Source: Gordionus sp. m RMFG-2023
Taxonomy: Eukaryota > Nematomorpha > Gordioida > Chordodea > Parachordodidae
Assembly: GCF_954871325.1 (NCBI RefSeq)
Contig: NC_088777.1
Coordinates: 41,393,366-41,457,365, forward strand
Direction of reading: 5' to 3'
DNA: 64,000 nt
The position numbers and the translations under genes were made by a program. How positions within the stretch are numbered: the first letter of the stretch is position 1; the number at the start of each line of letters is the position of its first letter. The notes under the pieces were generated by a model. The model saw nothing but the letters and a program-made list of their open reading frames with translations. It was not told the origin of the DNA and searched no databases. Shown one piece after another: positions 25,801 through 37,921 of this stretch.

Positions 25801-28800
25801 GGCTCAAAAGATCTATCATCTGCTACAGCTAAAATTATTCCCCCAAAAAATGTGAGTAGCATGACTCTTGATAGTGTTTCTATGGGAGAAACTGCCCGTA
25901 GAAAGGATTCAAAAGATTTAAAGGGTCAAATGAAAGATAATTTAAAAGATGACAAAAATAAATCTAAAAAAGAGACCAAAGACGGCAAATATTCTCCTCC
26001 CAACTCTTCCTCTGATGACACCGCCAGTGGAAGCGAAAGATCCAATAAACATCCGGTTCCTAAACAGGCGGCTCGATCCTCTCTCTTGGGTGTGCTATTA
26101 TTTAAATAATTCTACCCGGTTTTACCATTAATTTTTTGGCGGGGAATAGAGGAAATTTATTTGGGGAAAGGAATTTAGTTTTATTGGTTAAAATTATCTC
26201 CATATAGAAACTCTTAAGACTAATAGTATTCGTCTGATGGATCAATTTTTAAATGTATTAGATAAATTAAAATTTTAGTTTGCATTTAAAGCAACTTAGA
26301 AAAATTTTATTTATGGGAGTTTTCTATCTTTTTTTCTTCCTTGAAAGATTTCTTTCTAATTTTATTAATTATAATTACGTATCTTCTCAACCTCTAGATT
26401 CTGAATTAATAATAACATGAAGCATACTTAAACACAGGAGGTGTACAGACACCCTTAATAACCCCCTCCCCCGCTCAGGTTCCTTGCAGATACCATTGCA
26501 GTAAGAGGCCTCTAAGAGGAGGAACACATTTAGTTTTTTTGAGGACCAAGATTTTTGTGGTACCTCTAACTATCTAAAATTTATCTTTATTTATGTTGCC
26601 ACTCATCACAAATCTAGGTATGTTAGGTCTTGCTGGACACAAAGTGCCTCTCCGACCTAAGATAGACCAAACTGAACCAACTTTTATGCCAGTTCAAATG
26701 GATGCGCCACGAGTACATAATATATCTTCCGACACGCGACGTGGCCCCAAAACATCTCTTCGTAGATCGAGTTCACCATTCGGTAGAGTTATAACAGGTG
26801 TGTTTAGGGAAAATATCTTTTATTATTTGTGTGGATTTTTTTAATTAATGGTTAGGTAATTGATTTATAATATGTTAGAAAATTTTTATTTATGCTAATT
26901 CAAAAATTATACGTATATTGATTCGATTCGAATACATGTACAAATAATCATTTATGGGCATTATTTTTATTGTCAAAAAATTATTTTAGGCAATATTTAT
27001 AAAATTTTGGGTTTTAAATTAATCAAAATATGCAATATTTTTATTACCAAAAATTAATGTTTAGGGCAGTATTTACAAAATAGTGAGCAAGTAAAAATAT
27101 GGTTAGTTAATTAAAATTTTCCAACCAGTTTTTATTAAAAATTATATACGAAAAAAAAATCAATCTCAAATAATCAAAAACTAAAAAGTTCTTCATTTGA
27201 AATTTTTTATAGATATTTAATTTCTTTTTTATAAATAGATAAAAATAAAATCGAAGGTTAATAAGTTACTTAGAAACGCGAATCCATAAAAAATTTGAAC
27301 GGCAAATTTTTAAACTTATGTTCTGATGTAGACGTTTTTAAGGATCGCCAGTGAGTTGGTTAATTTTTCTTCCTATCCTATTCAGAAAATAAACTGTCTG
27401 TTGTCGAAGTTTTCAAGAGTTGATATAACGACAGGAATGAATTTCATGTTATTAACTGTGAATATTTGTTTATGTTGATTTCAGGAGCCAAAAGATAGTT
27501 TTCGTGGGTGTTGGATTTTGCAAATATGTCTAAGTGTAATCCCAAGCAATATAAATCAAGGTTAAATTATCATTTCTCTTACTACCTGAAGTGGGACCTG
27601 GGGGCTCTAGAGACTTGGATGTTGGCTCTTCTTAAGGCTTTGAGTAATATATTGTTAACTGCGCAATGTCTAGGATGACTGCCGTAAAAAATCGGCAGTG
27701 TAATGGATGATGTCTATTTTCGTCCACTCTGATGTTTCAATGAGAACAGGTGAACGGGGAAACTATATTGCAAACAGTGCAAAGTCCAATCAATAATTTT
27801 TCGGAATATAGATTAAGACTGAGGTTTTGGCTAGGAATAGTTTCAATCCATTTATTATCACTGTCAAGTTGTCAAATCTAAATAATTAAACTATCTTTGT
27901 GAAATTGCAAATAAAACTTCAAATGCTGTAGGTATTATTTACATACGCTATTAATTAAGTTCAGATATCCCTTTTTATAATATAGCAAGTCTTTATAAAT
28001 AAATTACTGGTTATATTTAATAATAAAACAATATAATCAATAATTATATTTCATTATACTAATAAGAGATTATTTACAACATTTAATATTATTATATTCA
28101 ACAAATTAAAATAGGTAATTATAACATTTTATAACTTAATCTACAAGATGGCAGTGCTGATTACTTCTTCTTTCTATAGTCTATCAATATTAAATATACC
28201 TAAAACGATTTATTCGTTAATCGATATATAATCCGTATTTTAGTAATAATCGAATCGAATATAAATAGGAAAAAATATTTCAAATAATTTTTTATATCTA
28301 ATTATTCGTACATTAAATTTTTCGTATTATTCGAAATATTTGAAACTACGTAAATATTGTAATTTATTCATGAATATTTTAAATTATTTGTAAGTATTTA
28401 ACATGTTTCTTAGGGAATATTTTATTTTTTTTATCTTTATTTCCACATTTATGAATCACACATTTATAAATCCATTTAAAATTTTAATAATCTAATTTTT
28501 CGAGAGTTTGAAAAAATCTTTGAATTATTTTTGAAAAAGAAAGATTTTTGATTAAATTTTACTTAAAATTCCATATCTGTTTAGTAAAAAAAAATTTCAT
28601 AAGCAAATCTTTTGTAATATTTTATTTATGCATAATAAATTATTCAAGATGAAATCACAATTTCATTTTACAAAAATGTTTAAAGATTTATTCGAAAAAG
28701 TTTTGAGGATTTTTTCACACTCTGATATTTTCATTTTTGAAAAATATTTTAATGAATTTAAATCTCAAATCGAATATTCGATTAATCAAATAATGTTTTC

Positions 28801-29369
28801 TATTATTCGTACGATTTGTAAGAATACGAATAATATAATTATTCAATTCGAAAATACGAATCGAATACAAATAGTGCAAATATTGTTCTATTTATATTTT
28901 AACACATTTTTTATTGCTAAAATAAGGTTTCAAGCATTTTTATATAAATTTCTAATAAGCAGATTATCAGTTTAAATTTTTTGATCAAGCAAAATATGGC
29001 CACTTTAAATAGTTGAATGAAAATTTTAATTATATATCCTAACTAAATTTACAATGGTATGAAAGTTGAGGATTTTATTTTACAATACAAGTAATATGAA
29101 ATATTTAATCAAAAATTTATTGAGATCTTTACCACTCTTGTGACAAATTTTCTTTCAAAACTTTACTCCATTTAGATTTATTTAATTTTTTCCTATTTTT
29201 TATTTTATAAAATTTGTGGTGAGCAAGTAGACTAATAGGAATATATCTCTTTAACTATAAACCAACATTACAGACATTGTTTTATTATATATATATAGAT
29301 GATCCAACTTCGATGATTCAGATTAAAAAAGCAAAAATCACGCCACCTAATGATATGAAACTTGGTTAA
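19870..29369 (+). CDS. Ig-superfamily single-pass adhesion receptor (Kirrel/nephrin-like), 5' incomplete
   Basis: Ten exons join in phase: 19870-19956, 20007-20112, 20195-20363, 20413-20518, 20680-20834, 25306-25485, 25534-25564, 25784-26089, 26618-26797 (or from 26627) and 29299-29369, ending at TAA. Two Ig folds are visible. The first has KVEISCAP, LEWFKN and TTFRCAMYN. The second, after VEWGPKVQINP, has IDISCYADAFPAPLIKWYF and RNLTCSASN. Then come GCENILYVV and IPW, a membrane helix (FILLLILIVLLIILILLLSC), a basic stop-transfer AKRNKRNR and a polar tail rich in K, S and D with RRGPKTSLRRSSS. The protein ends PPNDMKLG. The first exon found starts in phase 1, so signal peptide and further N-terminal exons lie upstream, unidentified. 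The GPKV linker and tandem Ig layout suggest a Kirrel/nephrin-type cell adhesion protein, but the subfamily is inference. Intron 20835-25305 carries retroelement and MITE remnants. Confidence 0.75.
21240..22720 (-). mobile_element. decayed reverse-transcriptase remnant, non-LTR type
   Basis: On the minus strand, inside the Ig receptor's 4.5-kb intron, three blocks occur in the order expected of one retroelement protein. The first is LIPLQKLNKDIRPITIG, within 22437-22673. It matches the LIPL-KKDGG-RPIAVGE block of a reverse-transcriptase family common in invertebrate genomes. The second is IQQGDHLGSLLFSLGINDI (about 22136-22192), matching QQGDPLGPLLF. The third is RKKDWDASVVSRFL (about 21470-21515), matching the later QK-WD-PLV block. 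The frame is interrupted many times and the active-site region is not readable, so this is an old dead copy. The base composition is less AT-rich than its surroundings. Confidence 0.6.
22816..23025. repeat. palindromic MITE, subfamily 1
   Basis: Left end TGTGGTTAAACGGCTCGCTT is answered by right end AAGCCGTTTAACAACA in inverse. The arms continue inward (AACTCGATATTTT and TTAGTCGTTTTTAGAAATCG), so most of the 210 bp can fold into one imperfect hairpin. It lies in the Ig receptor intron. Two more copies are in PRPF40 introns. Confidence 0.7.
24660..24840. repeat. partial GGCCC/GATCTGCA-family repeat
   Basis: ACCCGACCCGATTTCA, GCCCGGGCAGGCCCTA and a right end CGCATATCTCTAATGTA follow the pattern of the family ends at 43360 and 45362. 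Internal parts are shortened. Confidence 0.4.
24845..25233. repeat. GGCCC-rich repeat, related family
   Basis: It begins AGAGATTATCATGCACCATC...GGCCCAGG and ends GGCCCATGAATCTCT, so its ends are inverted relative to each other. ATGTAT occurs just outside both ends and may be the target duplication. It lies directly before the transmembrane exon of the Ig receptor gene. Confidence 0.45.
27340..27800 (-). mobile_element. C-terminal remnant of the same retroelement family
   Basis: Minus-strand frames read HCAVNNILLKALRRANIQVS, then EPPGPTSGSKRNDNLTLIYI and AWDYT. They follow the family's C-terminal layout: H--LN-II-RAL--A--P, EPPGL, GKRPDG-TLIPW and LVWD-T. It lies in the last intron of the Ig receptor, same strand as the remnant at 21240-22720. 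The two may be halves of one old insertion or two copies. The frame is broken. Confidence 0.5.
28180..28890. repeat. AT-rich repeat with ATTCGAATCG motifs at both ends
   Basis: Inverted ATTCG/CGAAT-rich text lies near both ends (28245-28340 and 28765-28870), for example AATCGAATCGAATATAAATA against AATACGAATCGAATACAAAT. A related cluster lies at 40105-40345. This is probably an AT-rich non-coding transposon, with borders uncertain. Confidence 0.35.
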
Positions 29370-29462
29370 ATAATGTGATTAGTATGTAAATAATTTCATA
29401 AAATGTAAATATCTTATGTACCTATCATTTTTATTAGTCATTCATTATGCTTACTTATATAT

Positions 29463-29468
29463 AATAAA
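29463..29468 (+). terminator. polyadenylation signal of the Ig receptor gene
   Basis: AATAAA lies 94 bases after the stop codon of the last exon, a usual spacing. Confidence 0.5.
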
Positions 29469-29469
29469 A

Positions 29470-31100
29470 TTGAAAATTAATAAATTCATTTAAAATCAAA
29501 TGCTTTATTTTATAAATATAATTTCTTATTTTACCATGTTTATAATATAATAAATACTTATTATTATTGTCTACTCTTGCTTTTATAATATTTAGTATAA
29601 ATGATGAATATAAATTTTGGTCTTATATAGCGTAACAACTTTGTTAATATAGCTCGCTACCTTTTCTGAGTAAAAGAAAGGTAACTTTCGCTTTTTGGGA
29701 ATGTATATAAATAGTTGCGTCTAATTTTTATTTTATTTTATTATAGCTTAAAAAAAATGTATTACAATTTAATTTATGTAATTTTTAAAAAAATACTTTT
29801 ATTTTAGAATTAAATTTATCGGTCAAACGTCTTCTATTGTTTGTAGATTAAATTACCGGACAATTTAAAAATAATATTAGAGAATAGATTATTGCAAAAT
29901 AAAATATCCGTGTCAAAATTATATTTATAATAAAATATATCCTTTCATATTATGATTTCTATATAGGGAGTATAACAAATTTAGTTTTTAGTAACTTTAA
30001 AATTTATAGTATGTCTTTTTATAATTTGATATTCAAGAGTAGTTACTCTATATATGTTGGAAACTATTCTGGAAAAATCATGCCTTTAAATTAAAGAAAT
30101 GCGCGATACAGTAGATTTAAGTTTAATGTGCTCAAACTCATGTCTATGAAGAAGAGCTCTTTTGCTAATCTTAACGACATATACAATAAATAATATTGTT
30201 TTTCTTCTTAAAGTTGCTTTTGCTTAATGTATTAACACTGGCGTAGATGTAACCTTCATACAAAAACATGAATAAGTAAAATTTTGTGTTTTCTTTATTG
30301 AAATCTACACGAAAATTTACTTTTATTTCTTTTAAATTGATACAATAGCATCCTTAATTTTTTTATTCCTATATCATCTTAGAAATTTTTTTTTCTATAC
30401 GAATGTATTAATCAATTGTAATAATATTTATGTTTGTATTTAATTATCTTAGTATTTTAATTCTATTACTCTTTTATGTTCTGATTTAATTTTATATATC
30501 ATAAAATTTTAATAAACATAAATATTTCACAACAGATGAGTATAAATATCATTTTTACAACTTGGTTGCTCACATTGAGATAAACCATAGTCATACCATC
30601 TGGTATTTTCAATTTTGTCAGGTATACAAAATAATAATTATGTTTATCATTTTTTTAAAAAATAACTTAAATTAATAAGGATTTATAAGAAAAACAAATT
30701 TCCTAAAAAATATTTAAATAAATTACAAAATTAAGTTTCATTAATATTGAATGGCATTTATATATAAAGAAATAATATTTTTTGTTTCTTAATGGATGGA
30801 TATGCCCTCATATTAAATTATTTGATAAATAATTTTAAGGCCAAGTAAGATATATGTAGTAATGTGGAAATTATATGTATGATTACATGTATGATTACAT
30901 TATAATACATGTATAGTTATTATAGATATAATGGAAATATATGTATGAATATATGGTATTATATCATTATATATTATGAATTAGTATATTCGTTAATTAG
31001 ATATGTTTTATAATGATTATACATGTATGTATAATGTCGGGTGGTATTTAACTGCCTAAGATTATTATTAGAATGTAGAAACTTCTATTATAACCTTATA
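29470..31100. other. intergenic, AT-rich
   Basis: No exon seen. An ATGTATGATTAC/ATGTATAT low-complexity patch lies at 30860-31030, directly upstream of the LINE coding remnant. Confidence 0.5.
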
Positions 31101-31105
31101 TACGA

Positions 31106-33270
31106 TTGATAGCTGAACTTAGGTCGCTTGATAGACGCGATGGTGCCCTTTGGACGACAATCCATAGACTCCTTAGGAGGGACAGAAGGATATACATAGC
31201 AAAGAAAGCTTTCGAGATTGACAGAGACATGAGAGAAAATAGAACTTTTGATGCCTATAAGAAGCTCAAGCTTTTCTGTAGTGCAAGAGTTTTCAAGCCT
31301 CTCCCATCAATCAGACTGGACAATAATAAATTGATTACCGACCCGGACAAACAGATGGCTCTATGGTTGGACTATTACATGGAAACCTTTGATTCAAGGA
31401 GACCAGTCGTATGTCCATCCTCTAGCCGTAGCGCAGTATCATCTGATGCTAACTTTTCTGTGGTGGAAATATCTAAGGCCATTAAAAAACTTAGGAAGAA
31501 TAAATCTCCAGGTCCAGATAACATCTTAGGAGAACATCTGAAAGCTGCCCCCGGTTTCTCAGCTCTTGCTGGGGTTGTTCAATAGGATTTGGGTTATGGG
31601 AAGATGCCAGCTGACTGGAATATGACAATTTTTTATAACTTCCCCAAAACCCCAAATCCTGTTAAATTTAAGGATTACAGATCTATTGCTCTCACATCCA
31701 TCGTGTCTAAGGTTTTCATGATTCTTTTAAAAAACCGCATTCTTTCGACCACGCCTAATCTTCTGTCCAAATACATCTGTGCCTACCGCCCAAACAGGAA
31801 TATTAATGAACCTATATTGGCATTAAAGATACTAATACAGAAGTGTGACAAATATAAATTACCATTCTAGTTTCGTCGATTTTAAGCGAGCGTTTGACAG
31901 TGTTATTCATGATTCTTTGTGGGCAATCCTAGAAGGATGTGGCATTGACGGAAACATCATTAGGATTCTAAAGACACATTACAGTAATCTCTTCGCCTCG
32001 CTTAAAATTATTAATAAAGTTTCTCCCCCCTTTAGAACTAAAAAAGAAGTAAAACAAGGGTGTGTCGTCTCCCCGCTGTTGTTTAATATAGTTATGAATA
32101 AAATAATTATTGATACGCTGGGAGCTGCAAATCTTCTGGAACTTGGACTTAAGGAGCCATGGTTTTTGGAAAATAGGGTGATTTGCTATGCAGATGACTT
32201 AGTTATGATCGCCAAGAGCTTGGAGGAGGCCCACAATTTAGTCTTGATACTTAATTCTTTCAGCTTAGAGGTTGGATTGGATATAAACTTCGATAAGACG
32301 GTGATTATGCCTTCATCTCATGCGCCCCCATTGATTGATTGGATGGTTGGGGGAAAGTTGGTCAAGGTGGTGTCCTCCTATAAATATCTTGGGGTGAACA
32401 TGGATAATAGAGGTAGCTGTCACGAAGAACTAAAAATAAGAATTCATAACGCAAGGGTTGCTTTTTACAAATATTTCAAACTGTGGAAATCCAGGGAGAT
32501 ATCGGTTCACACTAGGTTACGTATTTTCAATTCCACCATCATCCCAATTCTCCTTTACGGCGGTGATATATGGGAGATTACGAAAACAGAGATAAGGAGG
32601 TTACAGGTGTTCGTCAACAAATGTCTTAGGATAATAAACGGCATTTTTTACCCTAACATTATCTCTAATGTTAACCTTTGGCGGAGGTCACGTCACACTC
32701 TAGTGCAAGTGGCTTTGAAAAAGAAACGTCTGACCTTTTTTGCTCACATTCTGTGGAATCACACAAATAGTAGCCTGGTCCTGGAGGCGATCCATTGGTT
32801 ATACTCATTCAACGGCAAAGTCTATGGGAATTATAAAACTTTATGGTTTTATAGGGCAGTGAAGGATATTTTGGATTTACCTCAACGCGAATCAGTTTTT
32901 AAGGTTGAATAAGGATAAGAAATCAATAAATAAACTGTTGAAGATCAAATCAAATTATATGAACCTCTCATAAACTGCTCCCTGACACAGGTTATTTTTA
33001 TTTTTGTTTTATCTTCTTTATTTTACTTTTGCTCCCTTTTCTCTCTCCTTATTCTGTATTAAACTTTTCCTTTCATCTATTATTTGCTATCATTTTTCTC
33101 ATCTTAAAGTCAGGTCCCCCTTTGCCTTTAAAATCTATTATGTATATAAGCATCTTATGGGTGTGGGCTGTGCTTATTTTGTCATTTCCACATCAGCCCA
33201 TAGACGTTTAAGTAATAGTCCTTGGACTATTACGCGTACAAGTACGTGCGGCTTGCCCACAAACGTGTGA
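31106..33270 (+). mobile_element. 5'-truncated LINE (non-LTR retrotransposon)
   Basis: The remnant starts inside ORF2, just before the reverse transcriptase. KAIKKLRKNKSPGPDNI and FKDYRSIALTSIVSKVF are the RT entry blocks. FVDFKRAFDSV carries the first catalytic aspartate, KQGCVVSPLLFNIVMNKI follows, and ICYADDLVMIAKS holds the YADD active site. SYKYLGVNMD, ILLYGGDIW and LQVFVNKCLRIINGI follow, as in RTE/CR1-type LINEs. The endonuclease part is missing. The frame shifts twice, near 31585 and 31860, so it is dead, but most of the rest is open over 1.8 kb, suggesting a fairly recent copy. ORF2 ends in TAA at about 32912, followed by a 3' tail with a hairpin pair near 33212. Where the tail ends is not certain. 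Confidence 0.85.
33212..33250 (+). other. perfect 10-bp stem-loop plus second small hairpin
   Basis: GTAATAGTCC-TT-GGACTATTAC (33212-33233) is a perfect 10-bp stem with a 2-base loop. It is followed at once by GCGTAC-AA-GTACGTGC. The pair sits in the region after the LINE reading frame and could be part of its 3' RNA signal for reverse transcription, though this is inference. Confidence 0.6.
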
Positions 33271-33518
33271 AGGGCTCCTCATTTTTATCCCCTTTTAATT
33301 TGCCCAGTCAGATGGATTATGAGGAAAACCTAACGTAGCTCTGTTGTATCCACAACTAGAGGGCGTAAACGTTCTATATCACGTATCACGTATTAATGAT
33401 TGTTGCATATTTGTAAATAAATGACTTGAATGAAAATACTAAATTGATGAAAAACAACAATAAACCAATGGAATAAATAATAATTTTTTTTCTATATATA
33501 ATTCTAATTGATCATAGC

Positions 33519-33744
33519 CAGCGTCTACATGGCAGTATATTCATTGGATGCAAACCCCCCTCAAAAAAATATATCTACCCCCCTAAAAATACTAAAATGT
33601 TATCCATAGATAATTTAAAGATGTAATGGAAAATTTTCTAGATTATTATAGCCTACCCCCCCCCCCAAATGCCTACCCCCTACCCCTTTATAGATATTGG
33701 GATGCAAATTGTTCCTACCCCCCCCCCCGCTCATGTAGACACTG
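33519..33744. mobile_element. hAT-type MITE with exact 8-bp target duplication
   Basis: The 226-bp element begins CAGCGTCTACATG and ends CATGTAGACACTG, inverted ends of 13 bp with one mismatch that start with CAG as hAT elements do. It is flanked by ATCATAGC at 33511-33518 and again at 33745-33752, an exact 8-bp duplication. The body has long C runs (about 33657 and 33719) and no coding capacity. Confidence 0.85.
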
Positions 33745-33752
33745 ATCATAGC

Positions 33753-35160
33753 AAAAAAGTATAAGAATCATCTCATCTTTTTAGATATAAAAACTTGAAT
33801 AAAATAAATATATTACATATTAAATAGGGCTAGAAGTCAGTATCAATTATTTTTACAAGATAAAATATTACTATAATGATTATTTCATGGATAACAAAGA
33901 ATGGGGGGGGGGGAGCATTAATTCAGCATTATAAGCATTGTTGCAGTAAACGATCAATTCATCTTTTCCTCCATACCATAATATTTTGGGTCATCTTCTA
34001 TAAAACAAGATTAAGATTTGTAAAAAATATTAGGGCAGACCTGATTTTGTCAGGATTCTCCTTGTGATTTGTTGAGTCATAGTTACTGCACCTTTCATTA
34101 ATTTTAAAATTGATGATTAAATTATTTAATATAGTGAATATAAAATATATGTTTTATTATGATGGAAGAAAAATGCCAAAGTAACTAATAAAATTATAGA
34201 CTATTATTACCTAAAGAAACAATTACTAACTTCTAGAAATCTATATTATCTTGTTGGGATCACAAAGTTTTGACATTATTTGTAAAATATTTTTATCACA
34301 CTCAATATTCTCATGAATGATGTTTGTTGGAAACATCAACTCATTCTAAAAGATATTAAAATATGTAGATTAAAAGAGTATACCATGAAATTTGATTTAT
34401 TTTAAGAAATAGTATGATTATCCTAATTTCGAAGATATACGGGCTCATTTCTTGATTGAATAAAGATTTATATAATTCAAATTTCTTCCAAATTTTTAAA
34501 GGAATAATACAGATTTCCTTTCATTTCCAAAATTTTAGCTTATATTTTAAAATATAAATAATTATTACCTATGCTTGAATTAAGCCTGAAGATTACCAAT
34601 TGTTTTTAATATATCTGATGATAATTGCAAAATAGTTTATGTTACATATATGTAACATTTCAATTTAAAGCTTTTATTTATTATAGTCTAAGTGTTTTTA
34701 TATATTTCCCATTTAAATGATTACTATTTAAGGCATTATGTTATATTTGGACTTGTTATTATATTATAAATAACATTTTATTTCATTTTATAATAATGTT
34801 TATTTTATAAATCATGGTTAAAGGTTTTACTTTAATTGGGTATGTTATAATGAAATTCGTATATCTATATTATAATATTCTGATGTCCTCACTACGTCAT
34901 CGCTACGTCATGTCATCGATACGTATTTTTTTTTATTTGTTGATTTTATTTATTTATTTTATACAAACAGATGAATGGAATTTTGAGAATTGATGGTGTA
35001 CACATACCTAACATGGATTGAGAGATTTGAAAAATCGTCTTTGAATTGATAAAAATATTCCCTTATCTTTGTAAATATGAATGAAACTTTTTATTTCACT
35101 TAATCCTTTCTTTATACTTTAGATTACCTTATCAATTTTCATCTCATATTATCAATTACA
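33753..35160. other. intergenic, AT-rich
   Basis: No exon or repeat border recognised. A G run lies at about 33903, and TCACTACGTCATCGCTACGT-type repeats at 34887-34925. Confidence 0.45.
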
Positions 35161-35168
35161 CATTAATG

Positions 35169-37921
35169 CAGTGGCCCCTACACTTTTTGAGCGAATGAAG
35201 CAGAATACCCCCATGAAAAGTACCCCCTTGAAAAGTATCCCCTCCCTTCGAAAAAATTATAATTATGAAACCCATAAATTTCAAAAATAATTTTTATTGC
35301 ATCAATTTTTAATATATAATATAAATAAAATGCAAAAAATATAACTTTATAAATATTATTTTTTTAAATTAATAATTTAGATAAATTAGGGGAAGAGAAA
35401 GCGAAAGAATTTATAATTTCATCAGTATTTAATTGTTTAAATAAAAAATTTTTCATTGATAATATGGTTAAATTATTGAGAAAAGAATCTTTCATGGTAC
35501 TGCGCAGTCTTGTTTTAATTAATTTAATTTTACTCATGACTCTTTCGGCAGTACATGAGGTTGTGGGGATGGTTAATAAATATTTATATAAAATTCTTAA
35601 ATTAGGGAAAGCAGAAAAATTTAAAAGTAAACGATAAGGTAAAATAAATGAATAGTTTTTTTTTTCCAATGTAAATCGTAAGTCTCTGAATTATCATCAT
35701 CATCAGAAGAAGCTAAATAATGTATTGGTAAATATTTTAATTAAATAAATTTACAATTCTCAGAATCTGACAAATCTTTAGATTCTTGAACCTCTAAGTC
35801 ATGAGTAGTAATTACATTCCCCATTTTGGCCATCTTATAAATATTTCTAAACTTCAACATTTCTTCGAAAATTTGACTTGAATTTAAATTGTAAAATTCA
35901 CAGATATCCTCGATATCTTCTTTAATAATTGATTTTTCTGCCATTCCCTTTGGCGTAAAAAATGTTGTTTGATGTAAAAATTTCATGGAATCATCATTAA
36001 ATCTTTCGTTAAACTGCATAATAATTAAATAGAGTGCAGCATAAAACACACCTATTTTAAAGCTAAAAACAAATTATATTTAATGATGAAAGTATATATC
36101 ATATACCTCTCCTTTTTGGTTTGTAATGTTTGAAGTCTAGAACTTTCAAAATCAAAATGTAGAATTCTCTCCTTCATAAAATCTTGCGCCTTTGAAAAAA
36201 CATCCAAAAATTCAATGTTATTATCTATAAGATTTAAAAATAATTTAGACAATAATTTATATTATACTTCTCAAATTAATCAAGCAATCTTTTGTCAATT
36301 GAATTTGATTTATTGCATACCCTATATCCTTCGAAATTGCAATTTTGTACAAGCCAAACTTGTTATCAACAATATTTTATCCAAAACACAAAGTGATAAG
36401 ATAAAATCAAATTTTTCTATTTTAAGATTATAGCACTAGCCATAGTGGAAGTGGCAGGATCTTCAGAATCCTTCTGCCCTCAAGGCATCATAAAGTAGAA
36501 AAAAATTTACAATAGCTTTATATGAGGATAACCAGCTTCTAAATAAAAAAACATTTTAAATCTAAATAAATAAGGTACTATTACCGAGTGGTATTATTGA
36601 TGCGTAGAAATCGTTCGATTTTTTCAGATCATTACACTGAAATTTTTTGAGTACCTCATATCTTTTTACACCATTAAAATAGACATAAATCTCATCTAGT
36701 ATTCCTAGAACATTTCGAAGTTCTTTAATTGATTGGCATAATTGAACAACGATTAAATTTAATCGATGACAATAACACCAAATAAAATCTGCCTTTGGCG
36801 CCTCTGCTCAATAAAGGCTTGCACACCATTGATTCTTCAACTCATGTTTGAGGCGCCATCATAACTTTGCCCAACTAGATATTCAAGGGGTAAATTCATC
36901 GAGCCAAGTTTGGATATTATATTATGCTTTATATCGAGACCTGTGGTATTTCCCGTACAATATATGTCAATCAGTCTTTAAACAGGCTTCGGCGTCTCAC
37001 TATTTTCAACATATCTTACTATCATAGCTATTGCTTCTGATTTCGAAACATCGTATGTGCCATCAACTATGATTGAAAAGCACCTGTTAAATGTAATCTC
37101 ATTTTGAATTTTTTTTATAACCATATTTTTCATGGTTCAATGAGAATGTTTATGTTATTATATGATAATAGGTATGAATATAATTTCGTTTTTAATCCCT
37201 TATTTTTTTTATCCTTTTTTCTTTCTTTATTTTGCTGTGTATACATTTTTAGTATAGGTTCATAATCTGCAATAAGCTTAATAAGGGCAATCATATTGCC
37301 TTCTTGTTGCCTGTTCCCCCACAAGGCTTGGTTACGAGATATTAAATAATCTAAACATCTTATTATAATTCTTATAATAGAACGGTTATTATCTACACAT
37401 TCTTTCTGAGGTGTTATAAATTTTAATATCGAATTTTTATTATGAGAAAGCCTTCCATAATCGGCCATCATATGTGCCTGTGAAGATTCATGCAGAATAA
37501 TATCACGATTAATAATTTGCCATTTATCTAGACCTTCACATGTCCATTTTGAATTTGCGTGTGGACCACTAAATAAGAGACATGTTAAGCAAAAAACTTT
37601 ATACATTTTAATACTATAAGTAATCCAATTTCTAGGAATTTTGCTATTGTCAATATTGGTTAATATTTTAGACATATTTTAAAATTGGAAAAATAATTTA
37701 TGACAAGAAATTTCGGATAACAAATTTACTAAACATCGACCAAAATTTCCGTCAATATATTAAATTAAATATTAAGTGGGGGGGGGGGGTCTTATTGTTA
37801 CATTTATAAACCAGAAATCACATGATCATGATGGATGTTAAAAAAAAAGTACCCTCACTCAAATTTACTGAAGCAGTTGCTTCGGACCCCCCCCCCACCC
37901 CTTTCCTTGTAGGGGCCCCTG
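35169..37921 (-). mobile_element. full-length hAT DNA transposon (ZMYM1/DUF4371 type), decayed
   Basis: The left end CAGTGGCCCCTACA and right end TGTAGGGGCCCCTG are inverted repeats. Flanks are CATTAATG (35161-35168) and CATTAATA (37922-37929), an 8-bp target duplication with one change, as hAT elements make. The 2753-bp body codes on the minus strand for a transposase ending in the hAT dimerisation domain. A long G run (37778) and C run (37888) sit near the right end. All borders are intact although the gene is broken, so insertion is moderately recent. Confidence 0.9.
35364..37675 (-). pseudogene. hAT transposase (TTF zinc finger, DUF4371, dimerisation domain)
   Basis: The enzyme would cut and paste the element around it. 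The N-terminal frame (37675-37130) has RNWITYSIKMYKVFCLTCLLF, a TTF-type zinc finger pattern with a conserved histidine context (HESSQAH), then the start of DUF4371. FNRCFSIIVDGTYDVSKSEA (about 37030-37095) matches the F-II-DET-D-S catalytic block, here with G in place of E. YLVGQSYDGASNMS (about 36850-36890) matches GQ-YDGASNM. Further pieces lie at 36252-36052 and 36049-35741. The C-terminal piece (35669-35364) has TIPTTSCTAERVMSKIKLIK, then TRLRSTM, the typical dimerisation motif. Several in-frame stops and frame changes separate the pieces, so no full product is possible. Confidence 0.85.

Noticed and set aside
28628-28975. 115-codon frame rich in Phe, Ile and Lys
   Set aside because: Falls in an AT-rich ATTCG repeat; no domain and no splice context with the receptor exons on either side.
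30860-31030. ATGTATGATTAC repeats as a CRISPR or telomere-like array
   Set aside because: Irregular low-complexity DNA without spacers or a fixed unit.
33004-33270. Frame just after the LINE
   Set aside because: T-rich 3' tail of the LINE; no recognisable protein signal.
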